Source: Brachyspira alvinipulli ATCC 51933
Lineage (GTDB): Bacteria > Spirochaetota > Brachyspiria > Brachyspirales > Brachyspiraceae
Assembly (NCBI RefSeq): GCF_000518245.1
Contig: NZ_KI912403.1
Location: 258,600 to 322,599, forward strand
Direction of reading: 5' to 3'
Length of the DNA: 64,000 nt
Within the stretch, counting starts at the first letter, position 1; every line of letters begins with the position of its first letter. The position numbers and the translations under genes are program-made. The notes under the pieces are model-generated. The model made no database searches. It had not been told where the DNA came from and worked only from the letters and a program-made list of their open reading frames with translations. Shown here one piece after another: positions 9,404 to 17,183 of this stretch.

Positions 9404-9776
9404 ATAGGAGGCGTGGTACAAAGTATCATCCGTCCCGATACCCTGTTGCTTATGCCTTAAAGAGTGGTTTTAATAAACTGTTTCTGGATATACAGGAAAG
9501 CGGGATTTCCACCAGCTACTGCAATAGTTTTTTAGGTCTCGATACCCTGTTGCTTATGGCTTAAAGAGAGGTTTTAATAAACTGTTTCTGGATATACAGG
9601 AAAGCGGGATTTGTATTGATTTTTAATCTCAGTCATGTAGTCTCGATACCCTATTCAAAGGACTGCGTGTGCCTTTGGCTATAAAAATTGCTAGTGCCTG
9701 CCTAACATTCGAAAGAATGGCATAAGTTATTAACTAGTAATTTTTTATTGATGATAAAATATAGGAAAGTGGGATT
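9404..9776 (+). CRISPR. atypical CRISPR-like array, left (two 76-nt repeats plus one 137-nt repeat)
   Basis: Repeat 1 is 9432-9507 and repeat 2 is 9536-9611; they differ at only a few positions. Both begin GTCYCGATACCC and end AGGAAAGCGGGATT. A third unit, 9640-9776, shares these ends but has a different, longer interior. The segments between them, 9508-9535 and 9612-9639, are both exactly 28 nt and unrelated in sequence; the 28 nt before repeat 1 (9404-9431) would be a further one. Each 76-nt repeat can fold: GAT(A)CCC pairs with GGGATT, GCTT with AAGC, and inside are hairpins TTAAA/TTTAA and TTTCTG/CAGGAA. A promoter and a terminator bracket the array. The repeats are far longer than ordinary CRISPR repeats, so the CRISPR label is tentative; tandem small RNAs are the alternative. 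Confidence 0.45.
9640..9776 (+). ncRNA. long terminal repeat-unit RNA of left array
   Basis: A 137-nt unit with the 76-nt repeat's ends (GTCTCGATACCC and AGGAAAGTGGGATT) around a different core. The core has a CAAAGG/CCTTTG stem, a 13-bp stem AAAAATTGCTAGT with ACTAGTAATTTTT, and an apical CATTC-GAAA-GAATG hairpin with a GNRA loop. It is about 80% identical to the unit at 13627-13758, with partly compensated stem changes. It is followed after 4 nt by the terminator. It may be a variant final repeat or a distinct structural RNA domain. Confidence 0.45.
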
Positions 9777-9780
9777 AATG

Positions 9781-9816
9781 GCTCTGTTAAGGTTCATAAT
9801 CTTGGCATGGCTTTTT
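9781..9816 (+). terminator. terminator of left repeat array
   Basis: Stem GCTCTG-TT-AAGGTT, loop CAT, AATCTT-GG-CATGGC (with wobble pairs and one mismatch), followed by TTTTT. It lies 4 nt after the long repeat, exactly as in the right array. Confidence 0.6.
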
Positions 9817-9970
9817 ATATTTTAATTAGATTTTTTATATGATATATGTCTATTAATGATATTAAATTGTTTCTACATATAAATAATGTTTTATTAAAAT
9901 TTGAAATTAACAATACATACCTAAACAACTATATTTTGTCAAAAATAAGTTTATATTTTTGTTTTTATAT

Positions 9971-10110
9971 ATGGGGCTTTGCCCCATACCCCAGTTCTTT
10001 TACGACCGAAGGAAGTACTGTAAGTATTGGTATAAGGCACAGCCCGCCTTCGGCGAGAACCTATATCCTCGACAGGCTCGGATACGCTTCGCGAACAACT
10101 GCATTTTTAA
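9971..10110. repeat. GC-rich hairpin element, noncoding
   Basis: A locally GC-rich stretch in an AT-rich background, with ATGGGGC-TTT-GCCCCAT (9971-9987) and CGCC-TTC-GGCG (10045-10055) hairpins. It lies between the left array and the 3' end of the Cas13-like gene. Open frames through it look artificial. It resembles a dispersed intergenic element of the genus, judged by composition and not by any second copy in this window. Confidence 0.4.
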
Positions 10111-10182
10111 CCTAAAATTAGGGTATTACACCATATTTAATAGATATTCTTAAATATAAAGTTCTAGTAATTGCGTTTTTTG

Positions 10183-10209
10183 CAACTTTTTTGTGCAGCA
10201 AAAAAGTTG
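10183..10209. terminator. perfect inverted repeat downstream of the Cas13-like gene
   Basis: CAACTTTTTTG and CAAAAAAGTTG form a perfect 11-bp stem with a 5-nt loop, 87 bp past the reverse-strand stop. No external T-run follows on either strand, but the stem itself carries T6/A6. A possible bidirectional terminator. Confidence 0.4.
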
Positions 10210-10295
10210 ATAAAATTTAGATAAAATCCATCAGTTAAGAAAGTTAAAAATTCTTAGTATATACCGAATATATACAACTGCAAAATAAATATGCA

Positions 10296-13200
10296 TTATT
10301 TTTTATTGTATTTATTATTTTTTAGATATACATCTTTTAAAGATTTTTCTAAAGTTTTTTTCATAGCATCATCTAATATAGATATAGCAGACTTATAATT
10401 AAGTTCAGCACTTTCATCAAATAATCTTCCATGTGCCAACATATTTCTAACATTTATTATTTTTTCAGTTTCAGAATCATCAAAAGCAGAATTATTTTTA
10501 TGATTATCTAAAACTCTTATTTTTTCTATATCTATATTATGTAAACTAACTAAATCTCTGAAATTGAAATATCCCTCTTCTCTTGTTAATTCATCTATTT
10601 GAGGTTGAGTATATATTTTATTTAGTGTGTATATAATATCAGCCTCTATGTTACAAATAAAATATAATAATTCTTTTTGAGCCCATACCAAAACTTTTAC
10701 CATATCTTTTATATTATCTGCATTTAAAATATCTTTGCCAATCTCTGCAGAAACTTTAGGACATTTATTTTTTAATATATAATGAGAAGTAATCATTTTA
10801 TAAGATTTAATGACATTAGTAAGACATTCCTGTAAATCTTTCTTTCCTCCAATTCTACCTTCTTCTTTTATTCTTGAAGCATCGAATATCCAATTTAAAG
10901 CAGAACGTATATCTTTTTTCATATAGTCTTTTATATTAATTTCAATGATAGGATTTAATTCCCATATTAAATTAAATTTTAAAGGGCTATTATCTGTTAT
11001 ATCCTCATAACTTTCTAATCTGAAATAAGAATTTCTATTTTTATTCATATTATTAACATATTGTAAAGATATATATGTTAATATCATTTCTTCTGCTATA
11101 ATATTTCTAATTTCTTTATTTCTGTATTTATCTATTTTATTATTTTTAATATAATCATTATATATATCAACTAAATGAGGAGGAGTCATTTTTTCTTGTT
11201 CAAAAATTTTTGACAGTATATCAAATAAATCCGCATTTTTATTTTTAATATCATATTTAGTTTTTATATCATTCCATTGAAGTATGTCTGAAATTTCTTT
11301 GTTTTTCTCATTACAAGGAAGAAATGCAAATTTACTCCAAGTTTTAAAAAGTAAATTATCAGAATCGTTTTTTATTTCTTTATTTGGAATAGTAAATAAA
11401 GTAAAAGATTGATTAAGCATTTCAGATAAAGTATTACATCTAAGTACATTCTTTACTTTATCAGAAAAATTACGTGTATCAACTTTATATCTATGCATAA
11501 CAGCAATGACATCATCATATACATTTCCAGTTCTATTATCTAATAAATATAAAACTCTAGTAAATTCATGGAAGAAAGCAACACTATCTCTGTTATGTAA
11601 TTTCACATTTTTCATAGCACTTCTTCTAATAACTTTAATTATAAAAGAAGCCTGCTGATATCTATTCCAATTTTCACTTTTCTTTTTAATAGCATCAATT
11701 AATAATCTATCATTATTAACTTTATTAGTTTCTTTATTATTAGAAGCGGTACAATTATCTGATGCAGTAGTTTTTAATTTTTTGAATTCCACTCCACCAT
11801 TAATTAAAATAGAAGTTATTAAGGCTCTTAAATTATGTCTGTTTAAACTGTATCTTTCTGCATTTTTTTTACTGTACACTATTTTATATATGGAATGTAA
11901 TCCATTTTTTGAAGGCTTAACTTTTCTTCTCAGATCAAATAATATATCATCATTAGGCTCAATCCATATAATAGTATTTCCAGATATAGTCCAAGTATTA
12001 TTTCCAAATTGACTTTTATATTTTAAAGATAAAAATTCAGCTGCATCTTTAATAAAAATATCTTCATTTCTAAACACATTAGTTAATAAAGGTATAATAT
12101 TTTTATACTCAGTTTCCAAACGAGGTACAGGCTGTTCTTTTAATATTTCATCACGCCCTACTTTAGCATTATGCTCTTTAACATTTCTATTAAACTCTAT
12201 TATACCATCAATTTTATTCTTATTGGCATTCGCTATTTCTTTGGCTTTAAACTCTCTTATTAAATCTTCAAATTCTTCAATCTTTGGAAAACTTGTTCTA
12301 TAGCTATAGAATTTCAAAATCTTTTTATAAACTGCAAAGTCATTATTAACATCAATATCATTAATATTGAAATATGATAAGTTTTTTTTAAGTCTTCTTC
12401 CTGTAGTAGAAACTTCATTATTAACTATATATTCATTTTCTATTTGTTTTAAATATAATTCATCATCTTCTAAAGAAATACCTGGAACAAAAGTTTTATA
12501 TCCACCTCTTAAAGAAAATGAAAGTATAAATTCCTCAATAAATTTTTTCAATTTTATTAAGTCCAAAATATCTTTTATATACTTACTTTCAACAAACATA
12601 GCCAATATTGATAAAGCATATATAAATGGTACATTGGCAAAATTTTCTCCCATTCTTTCAGCATTCATTTCCAATACTTTTTTTATATATTCATTTTTAA
12701 TCTCAAATTTATCAGATGATAATTTTATACCTTCTTCTTTATTTTTTTCTTTTAATAAAGATTTTTGTTTATCATTGATTCCAAAAGCAGCCTTCATATT
12801 AAGTATTAAAAATGTAAATAAATCTCCTTGAAATTTTTTAAATTTACATCTTGAAAAAGTATCTTCTTTTACATTTTTATGCATCATTATATTTCTAAAA
12901 TCTCTTAAAAATACTGCAGCCTCAGTAAAAGCATTATTGATTTTATACTCCAACACATTCTGTCTAATAAGCATATTATCTTCTTTGATAAATTCATCTT
13001 TATATTCTGAAGGAAGTTTTTCAAATCTATTTCTTATAACAACTGCAAAATCTTTTTTAAGATGTGATTTTTCATATTTAAATTGTTTATTTTCAACAAT
13101 AAATGTAAGAAGCGGTATTAATAGTTTTTTAATTTTATTTTTATCTTTGTCATTGTGCTTCTTATCTTCTTTCAAAAAATAAGATAAATAATATATTTCA

Positions 13201-13355
13201 TTGTTATTTCTATTATTGTTATTATTTCTATTGTTATTATTATTATTATTGCTGTCTACAGTATTTTCATCAGAATTAAATAATTGATCAAATGGATTAT
13301 AAGTTTGAGAATCGGGTGTATATGAATATCTTTTTTTACTATGATTATTAGACAT
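10296..13355 (-). CDS. Cas13-like protein with two HEPN RNxxxH motifs
   Basis: 1019 residues. The N-terminal motif RNIMMH (R154-H159, in FLRDFRNIMMHKNV) and the C-terminal motif RNMLAH (R970-H975, in NVRNMLAHGRLF) both match R-N-x3-H, the HEPN ribonuclease signature. One motif near each end, the second 44 residues from the terminus, is the topology of Cas13b and Cas13X/Y, not of Cas13a/d; the size lies between Cas13d and Cas13b. In Cas13 the two HEPN domains form one RNase site after guide-RNA pairing. Residues 36-53 are a poly-Asn linker. The start ATG follows AAAGGA. Structured repeat arrays flank it on the opposite strand and no cas1/cas2 is present. What lies between the motifs is not recognisable by eye. 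Alternatives are a toxin-type HEPN RNase controlled by the flanking RNAs. The HEPN assignment is secure in motif; Cas13 homology is inferred. Confidence 0.65.
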   Translation of the reverse strand: MSNNHSKKRYSYTPDSQTYNPFDQLFNSDENTVDSNNNNNNNRNNNNNRNNNEIYYLSYFLKEDKKHNDKDKNKIKKLLIPLLTFIVENKQFKYEKSHLKKDFAVVIRNRFEKLPSEYKDEFIKEDNMLIRQNVLEYKINNAFTEAAVFLRDFRNIMMHKNVKEDTFSRCKFKKFQGDLFTFLILNMKAAFGINDKQKSLLKEKNKEEGIKLSSDKFEIKNEYIKKVLEMNAERMGENFANVPFIYALSILAMFVESKYIKDILDLIKLKKFIEEFILSFSLRGGYKTFVPGISLEDDELYLKQIENEYIVNNEVSTTGRRLKKNLSYFNINDIDVNNDFAVYKKILKFYSYRTSFPKIEEFEDLIREFKAKEIANANKNKIDGIIEFNRNVKEHNAKVGRDEILKEQPVPRLETEYKNIIPLLTNVFRNEDIFIKDAAEFLSLKYKSQFGNNTWTISGNTIIWIEPNDDILFDLRRKVKPSKNGLHSIYKIVYSKKNAERYSLNRHNLRALITSILINGGVEFKKLKTTASDNCTASNNKETNKVNNDRLLIDAIKKKSENWNRYQQASFIIKVIRRSAMKNVKLHNRDSVAFFHEFTRVLYLLDNRTGNVYDDVIAVMHRYKVDTRNFSDKVKNVLRCNTLSEMLNQSFTLFTIPNKEIKNDSDNLLFKTWSKFAFLPCNEKNKEISDILQWNDIKTKYDIKNKNADLFDILSKIFEQEKMTPPHLVDIYNDYIKNNKIDKYRNKEIRNIIAEEMILTYISLQYVNNMNKNRNSYFRLESYEDITDNSPLKFNLIWELNPIIEINIKDYMKKDIRSALNWIFDASRIKEEGRIGGKKDLQECLTNVIKSYKMITSHYILKNKCPKVSAEIGKDILNADNIKDMVKVLVWAQKELLYFICNIEADIIYTLNKIYTQPQIDELTREEGYFNFRDLVSLHNIDIEKIRVLDNHKNNSAFDDSETEKIINVRNMLAHGRLFDESAELNYKSAISILDDAMKKTLEKSLKDVYLKNNKYNKK

Positions 13356-13451
13356 ATAAAAATCCTTTAAGAATATGTAATTTTATTATATTATAAAAAA
13401 TTATAAAATCAATGATATAAATTATAAAATAATATTAATACGTTATGATCA

Positions 13452-13480
13452 TTGACATATTAATATTTAGTTGTTAAAAT
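13452..13480 (+). promoter_or_regulatory. sigma70-like promoter of right repeat array
   Basis: TTGACA at 13452-13457, a 17-bp spacer, and TAAAAT at 13475-13480, pointing away from the Cas13-like gene into the right array. The expected start is near 13487. The gap from the -10 box to the putative first 28-nt segment is 16 nt, against 18 nt in the left array. Confidence 0.6.
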
Positions 13481-13496
13481 AATACAACTAACTAAA

Positions 13497-13758
13497 TTAC
13501 AGTTTCTATATGGGTTCGCCACCAGTCTCGATACCCTGTTGCTTATAGCTTAAAAAGTGGTTTTAATAAATCGTTTCTGGATATACAGGAAAGCGGGATT
13601 ACCGGGATTTCTGTAATCTCTTGTGTGTCTTGATACCCTATTCAAAGGACTGCGTGTGCCTTAATAAAAAATTGTGAGTGCCTGGCATTCAAGAGAATAG
13701 CAGGAGCTTATTAACGAGCAATTTTTTATTTATGATAAAAATATAGGAAAGCGGGATT
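13497..13758 (+). CRISPR. atypical CRISPR-like array, right (one 76-nt repeat plus one 132-nt repeat)
   Basis: The 76-nt repeat at 13525-13600 matches the two in the left array, including GTCTCGATACCCTG, TTTCTGGATATACAGGAAAG and the final GCGGGATT. A 26-nt unrelated segment (13601-13626) separates it from the long unit 13627-13758. The 28 nt at 13497-13524 fit a leading variable segment. It is transcribed divergently from the Cas13-like gene, from a promoter at 13452-13480 to a terminator at 13763-13806, predicting an RNA of about 320 nt. As for the left array, the repeats are unusually long for CRISPR. Confidence 0.45.
13627..13758 (+). ncRNA. long terminal repeat-unit RNA of right array
   Basis: The counterpart of 9640-9776, starting GTCTTGATACCCTATTC and ending AGGAAAGCGGGATT. 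The central AAAAAATTG/CAATTTTTT stem and the apical ATTC-AAGA-GAAT hairpin are kept despite small indels, as expected for a conserved RNA fold. Confidence 0.45.
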
Positions 13759-13762
13759 AATA

Positions 13763-13806
13763 GCTCTGTTAAGATTCAAAATCTTGGCAGGGCCTTTGTT
13801 TTTTTA
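13763..13806 (+). terminator. terminator of right repeat array
   Basis: GCTCTG-TT-AAGATT, loop CAA, AATCTT-GG-CAGGGC, then CTTTGTTTTTTT. The stem is fully paired apart from an internal TT/GG step, and the T-run makes it a strong intrinsic terminator on the plus strand. Positioned 4 nt past the long repeat. Confidence 0.75.
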
Positions 13807-13910
13807 AAGTTTGATATTTGTATTAGTGTTTTTGTATGAGATATACAATGATTTTGTTTCTTGATTTATATATTTTTAAGAATTGATTTTATGATATGTA
13901 TTTGAAATTT

Positions 13911-13953
13911 AAAAATAAAAAACCGTTGGCATTCTATTAAGAATACCAACGGT
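13911..13953 (-). terminator. rplT operon terminator
   Basis: On the reverse strand ACCGTTGGTATTCT, a TAAT-type loop, and AGAATGCCAACGGT are followed by TTTTTTATTTTT. It ends the thrS-infC-rpmI-rplT transcript. Confidence 0.75.
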
Positions 13954-13988
13954 AATTTTATACATAAGTAAATATTTTTTAAGTCTAA

Positions 13989-14342
13989 TTAAGCAAGTGC
14001 CTTCTTAGCTACTTCAACTACTGCTTCAAATGCTTTATAATCTTCAATAGCTAAATTAGATAAAGCCTTTCTGTCTATTATAACATTAGCTTTTTTAAGT
14101 CCGTTAATGAACTTGCTGTAAGATATGCCTAAAGGTCTGCATGCAGCATTGATTCTTAAAGTCCATAAACGTCTCATCATTCTTTTTTTCTGTCTTCTAT
14201 CACGATAAGCGTATTTTAAACCTCTTATTACAGCCTCTTTAGCCTGCTTCATTTGCTTGCTATGAGAACCATAATAGCCTTTAGCCATCTTTAATATTTT
14301 TTTAACCTTTTTCTTTCTTACTACACCGCTAACTGCTCTCAT
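13989..14342 (-). CDS. rplT: 50S ribosomal protein L20
   Basis: 117 residues, full length for L20, with the family's start [20 protein letters not shown], the [15 protein letters not shown] stretch and [13 protein letters not shown]. It binds 23S rRNA early in large-subunit assembly. It is last in the conserved order thrS-infC-rpmI-rplT on the reverse strand, 14 bp after rpmI, and is followed by a strong terminator. Confidence 0.97.
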   Translation of the reverse strand: MRAVSGVVRKKKVKKILKMAKGYYGSHSKQMKQAKEAVIRGLKYAYRDRRQKKRMMRRLWTLRINAACRPLGISYSKFINGLKKANVIIDRKALSNLAIEDYKAFEAVVEVAKKALA

Positions 14343-14356
14343 TTTAGTCTCCTTTA

Positions 14357-14560
14357 TTATCTGCCATAAGGCATCAATCTAGGCATTTCAGCCATATTAG
14401 TGTCATCAGCTATTCTAGCTTTACGATACTTTCTTTTAGTATCTGGTCTTTTGTTCAAAAATTTGTGGCTACCAAATGCATGAGCAAATTTAACTTTACC
14501 GCTTTTAGAAAATCTAAAACGCTTTTTAGCACCGCTTTTTGTTTTTAACTTTTGTTTCAT
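14357..14560 (-). CDS. rpmI: 50S ribosomal protein L35
   Basis: 67 residues, typical for L35: [19 protein letters not shown] at the start, then basic residues throughout and [17 protein letters not shown] component of the large ribosomal subunit. It sits between infC and rplT as in most bacteria, 89 bp after infC and 14 bp before rplT. Confidence 0.96.
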   Translation of the reverse strand: MKQKLKTKSGAKKRFRFSKSGKVKFAHAFGSHKFLNKRPDTKRKYRKARIADDTNMAEMPRLMPYGR

Positions 14561-14649
14561 AAACTAATATCCTTTTAAAATTATATTTACTGTATGCTCA
14601 AACTATATGTATGATAAGTACATATAGGTAGTGGGCTTATTAAAAAATA

Positions 14650-15237
14650 TTACTCCTCTGTATCTTCAGAAACTTCTTTCTTTGAAGAACTTTCAGAATC
14701 AGAAGAACTTTTTTTCATTTTTATAGGATTAAGTACTGCAGATAAATTTTTTCCTTCCAATTTGGCAGGCTTTTCTGTAGCAGCTTCATTCTCTAAATCC
14801 TGTATAATCTTTTCAATAAGGTCATAACCAAATTTAGTATGGGCCATTTCCCTACCTCTAAACATTATAGTAATCTTAACCTTATTGCCTTCATCTAAGA
14901 ATTCACGAATATGCTTCATTTTAAAGTTATAATCATGTATGCTTATTTGAGGACGCATCTTGATTTCTTTAAGCTGTACTAACTTTTGTTTCTTCTTAGC
15001 TTCTTTACTCTTCTTTTGAATATCAAATTTATATTTACCATAATTGATAATCTTACAAACAGGCGGCTCTGCTGTAGGTACAATCTCCACCAAATCTGAG
15101 CCTTCCTCTTTGGCTAATGCTAAAGCATCTTTAATGCTCATTATACCAAGACTTCCCCTCTCATCATGCACAACTCTAACTTCTGGTGCAGTAATAAATT
15201 GATTAATTCTTTCTCCTTCTTTTTTTACTGTTGCCAT
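14650..15237 (-). CDS. infC: translation initiation factor IF-3
   Basis: 195 residues. The N-domain has INQFITAPEVRVVHDERG and EEGSDLVEIVPTAEPPVCKI; the C-domain has IKMRPQISIHDYNFKMKHIREFL and FRGREMAH, all IF-3 signatures. It binds the 30S subunit and proofreads initiator tRNA selection. It starts with an ordinary ATG, whereas many bacteria use AUU for infC autoregulation. The Ser/Glu-rich C-terminal tail of about 20 residues is longer than usual. Located 14 bp after thrS. Confidence 0.96.
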   Translation of the reverse strand: MATVKKEGERINQFITAPEVRVVHDERGSLGIMSIKDALALAKEEGSDLVEIVPTAEPPVCKIINYGKYKFDIQKKSKEAKKKQKLVQLKEIKMRPQISIHDYNFKMKHIREFLDEGNKVKITIMFRGREMAHTKFGYDLIEKIIQDLENEAATEKPAKLEGKNLSAVLNPIKMKKSSSDSESSSKKEVSEDTEE

Positions 15238-15251
15238 ATTATTTATCTACC

Positions 15252-17183
15252 TCATTTAGTAGTAAATATAGAATCATTCATTCTCTCCTTAAATTCTTTT
15301 TTGAGTTTCTCTATAAACTCATTTAAATCCATATCTTTAATTTCTTGTGAAGAGCGTGTTCTAACAGATAATTTTCCGCTGGAAACCTCTTCGGCTCCTA
15401 TTATAACCGTATATGGAGTTCTTTGCAAGCGGTATTTCTTAATCTTAGTACCTAAATTTTCATTACCTTCATCAATTTCTACTCTGAATCCTGCATCTTT
15501 TAATGCCTTAGCTACTTCGTTAGCTCTGTCAATTTGAGGCTGTTCATTAAGTACATTAACTACAGCTACTTGTAAAGGTGATAACCATAATGGGAATTTA
15601 CCATTATAATGCTCAACTAATATTCCTATAAAACGTTCCATAGAACCTAATATAGCTCTGTGAAGCATTACAGGAGTATGTTTCTTACCATCTTTACCTT
15701 CATAGCTAATCTCAAATCTTATAGGAAGTGAGAAGTCTACTTGTAAAGTACCACATTGCCAGTTTCTATCAAGAACATCTTTAATATTGAAGTCTATCTT
15801 AGGACCATAGAAAGCTCCGTCACCTTCATTAATTTTATACTTTATTCCAAGTTTATCTAAAGCATTAATTAATGATTTAGTAGCAAGCTCCCAAATCTCA
15901 TCGCTTCCGATTGATTTAGCTGGTCTAGTAGAAACAAATATTTCAAAGTTCTCGAAACCAAAGTCTTTATATACAGATAAATAGTATTCAATAGTATTAA
16001 TAATTTCATCGCCTAATTGCTCTTCAGTACAGAATATATGAGCATCATCTTGAGTGAAAGCTCTTACTCTAAAAAGTCCATGCAAAGCTCCTGAAAGCTC
16101 ATGTCTATGAACAAAACCTAATTCAGCAACTCTTAAAGGCAAATCTCTATAACTATGTATGTTAGAATTATAAACAATCAAACCGCCTGGGCAGTTCATT
16201 GGTTTTACAGCATATTTAGTTTCATCAATTTCTGTAAAATACATGTTTTCTTTATAATTATCCCAGTGTCCGCTTCTATGCCATAATTCTTCATTAAGAA
16301 TGGCAGGAGTTTTTATTTCAACGTATCCACGTTTATCATTTTCATTTCTAATATATGATTCAACAGCTTTATAAATAACCATTCCTCTAGGATGCCAGAA
16401 AGGAAAACCAGGACCTTCATCATGGAAACTAAATAAATTTAATTCCTTACCTAATTTTCTATGATCTCTTTCTTTAGCTTCTTGCAATTTTTTTAGATAT
16501 TTATCTAAAGATTCTTTGCTTTCAAAAGCTGTACCATATATACGAGAAAGCATTTTATTATTAGAATCACCTCTCCAATAACTTCCTGCAACAGACATCA
16601 ATTTATAAGATTTCAAATATCCTGTAGAAGGAACATGAGGTCCACGGCAAAGATCTATAAAATCGCCTTGTTCATAAAAAGATACTGTATCAGCATCTAT
16701 CCCTTCTATAATTTCAACTTTATAAGGTTCATTAGCTTTCTTGAAATATTCTATAGCCTCATTTTTATTCATCACTTTTCTTATTACAGGTATATTTTCT
16801 TTGATGATTTTTTTCATTTCATCTTCGATTTTTGGTAAATCTTCTTCAGTGAAAGGCTTTTCTGCATCAAAATCATAGTAGAAACCATCTTTAATAGCAG
16901 GACCTATAGTAACCTGAGTATTAGGATAAAGTCTTCTAACTGCCTGAGCCATTAAGTGACTTGTAGAGTGTCTTAATATTTCAAGTCCCTCATCTGAGGT
17001 GGTAAGTATCAATTCTAAATCGCCGTCTGTTTCAGGCGTATATGTAAGGTCAACTTGTATTCCATTAAACTTAGCTGCTACTGCATCTTTGGAATCTTTT
17101 TTAGCATTTTGTTTAAGGAAGTCTAATAAAGACTCTCCTTTAGACAAGTCATAAGACTGTCCTAAATAATTAATTTTTGACAT
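15252..17183 (-). CDS. thrS: threonyl-tRNA synthetase
   Basis: 643 residues from the ATG at 17183, which has GAGGTG upstream; a frame open further upstream lacks a ribosome site. The TGS domain (about 1-60), the editing domain with HSTSHLMAQAV, the class II core (GPGFPFWHPRG, motif 2 RVAELGFVHRHE, RVRAFTQDDAHIFC, motif 3 LHRAILGSMERFIGIL) and the anticodon-binding C-domain are all present. It charges tRNA-Thr. Head of the thrS-infC-rpmI-rplT cluster. No T-box or operator structure is evident upstream. Confidence 0.97.
   Translation of the reverse strand: MSKINYLGQSYDLSKGESLLDFLKQNAKKDSKDAVAAKFNGIQVDLTYTPETDGDLELILTTSDEGLEILRHSTSHLMAQAVRRLYPNTQVTIGPAIKDGFYYDFDAEKPFTEEDLPKIEDEMKKIIKENIPVIRKVMNKNEAIEYFKKANEPYKVEIIEGIDADTVSFYEQGDFIDLCRGPHVPSTGYLKSYKLMSVAGSYWRGDSNNKMLSRIYGTAFESKESLDKYLKKLQEAKERDHRKLGKELNLFSFHDEGPGFPFWHPRGMVIYKAVESYIRNENDKRGYVEIKTPAILNEELWHRSGHWDNYKENMYFTEIDETKYAVKPMNCPGGLIVYNSNIHSYRDLPLRVAELGFVHRHELSGALHGLFRVRAFTQDDAHIFCTEEQLGDEIINTIEYYLSVYKDFGFENFEIFVSTRPAKSIGSDEIWELATKSLINALDKLGIKYKINEGDGAFYGPKIDFNIKDVLDRNWQCGTLQVDFSLPIRFEISYEGKDGKKHTPVMLHRAILGSMERFIGILVEHYNGKFPLWLSPLQVAVVNVLNEQPQIDRANEVAKALKDAGFRVEIDEGNENLGTKIKKYRLQRTPYTVIIGAEEVSSGKLSVRTRSSQEIKDMDLNEFIEKLKKEFKERMNDSIFTTK

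Noticed and set aside
9373-9564. A 63-codon ORF running through the left array
   Set aside because: It lies across promoter, variable segments and repeats, has no ribosome site, and its codons change frame relative to the second repeat. The repeat structure explains the sequence better.
9432-9611. The 76-nt repeats as tRNA genes
   Set aside because: The length is near that of a tRNA and ends can pair, but there is no T-loop GTTCRA, no anticodon arm of 5 bp with a 7-nt loop, and no acceptor stem of 7 bp.
9846-10115. An 89-codon ORF in the gap after the left array
   Set aside because: It crosses the GC-rich hairpin element, has no ribosome site and an odd composition in its second half.
12367-12831. 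A 154-codon ORF antisense to the Cas13-like gene
   Set aside because: It is a mirror of an AT-rich coding strand, with no ribosome site; the reverse-strand frame carries the HEPN motifs and is open for 1019 codons.
9432-13758. The flanking arrays as terminal repeats of a transposon
   Set aside because: The repeats are in direct orientation, no transposase is present and no target duplication is visible at the outer edges. Recombination between arrays remains possible, but an insertion sequence is not supported.
14561-14649. L20 autoregulatory leader between infC and rpmI
   Set aside because: An 89-bp gap exists where some bacteria have an L20-binding leader, but I could not find a convincing pseudoknot or stem pair.
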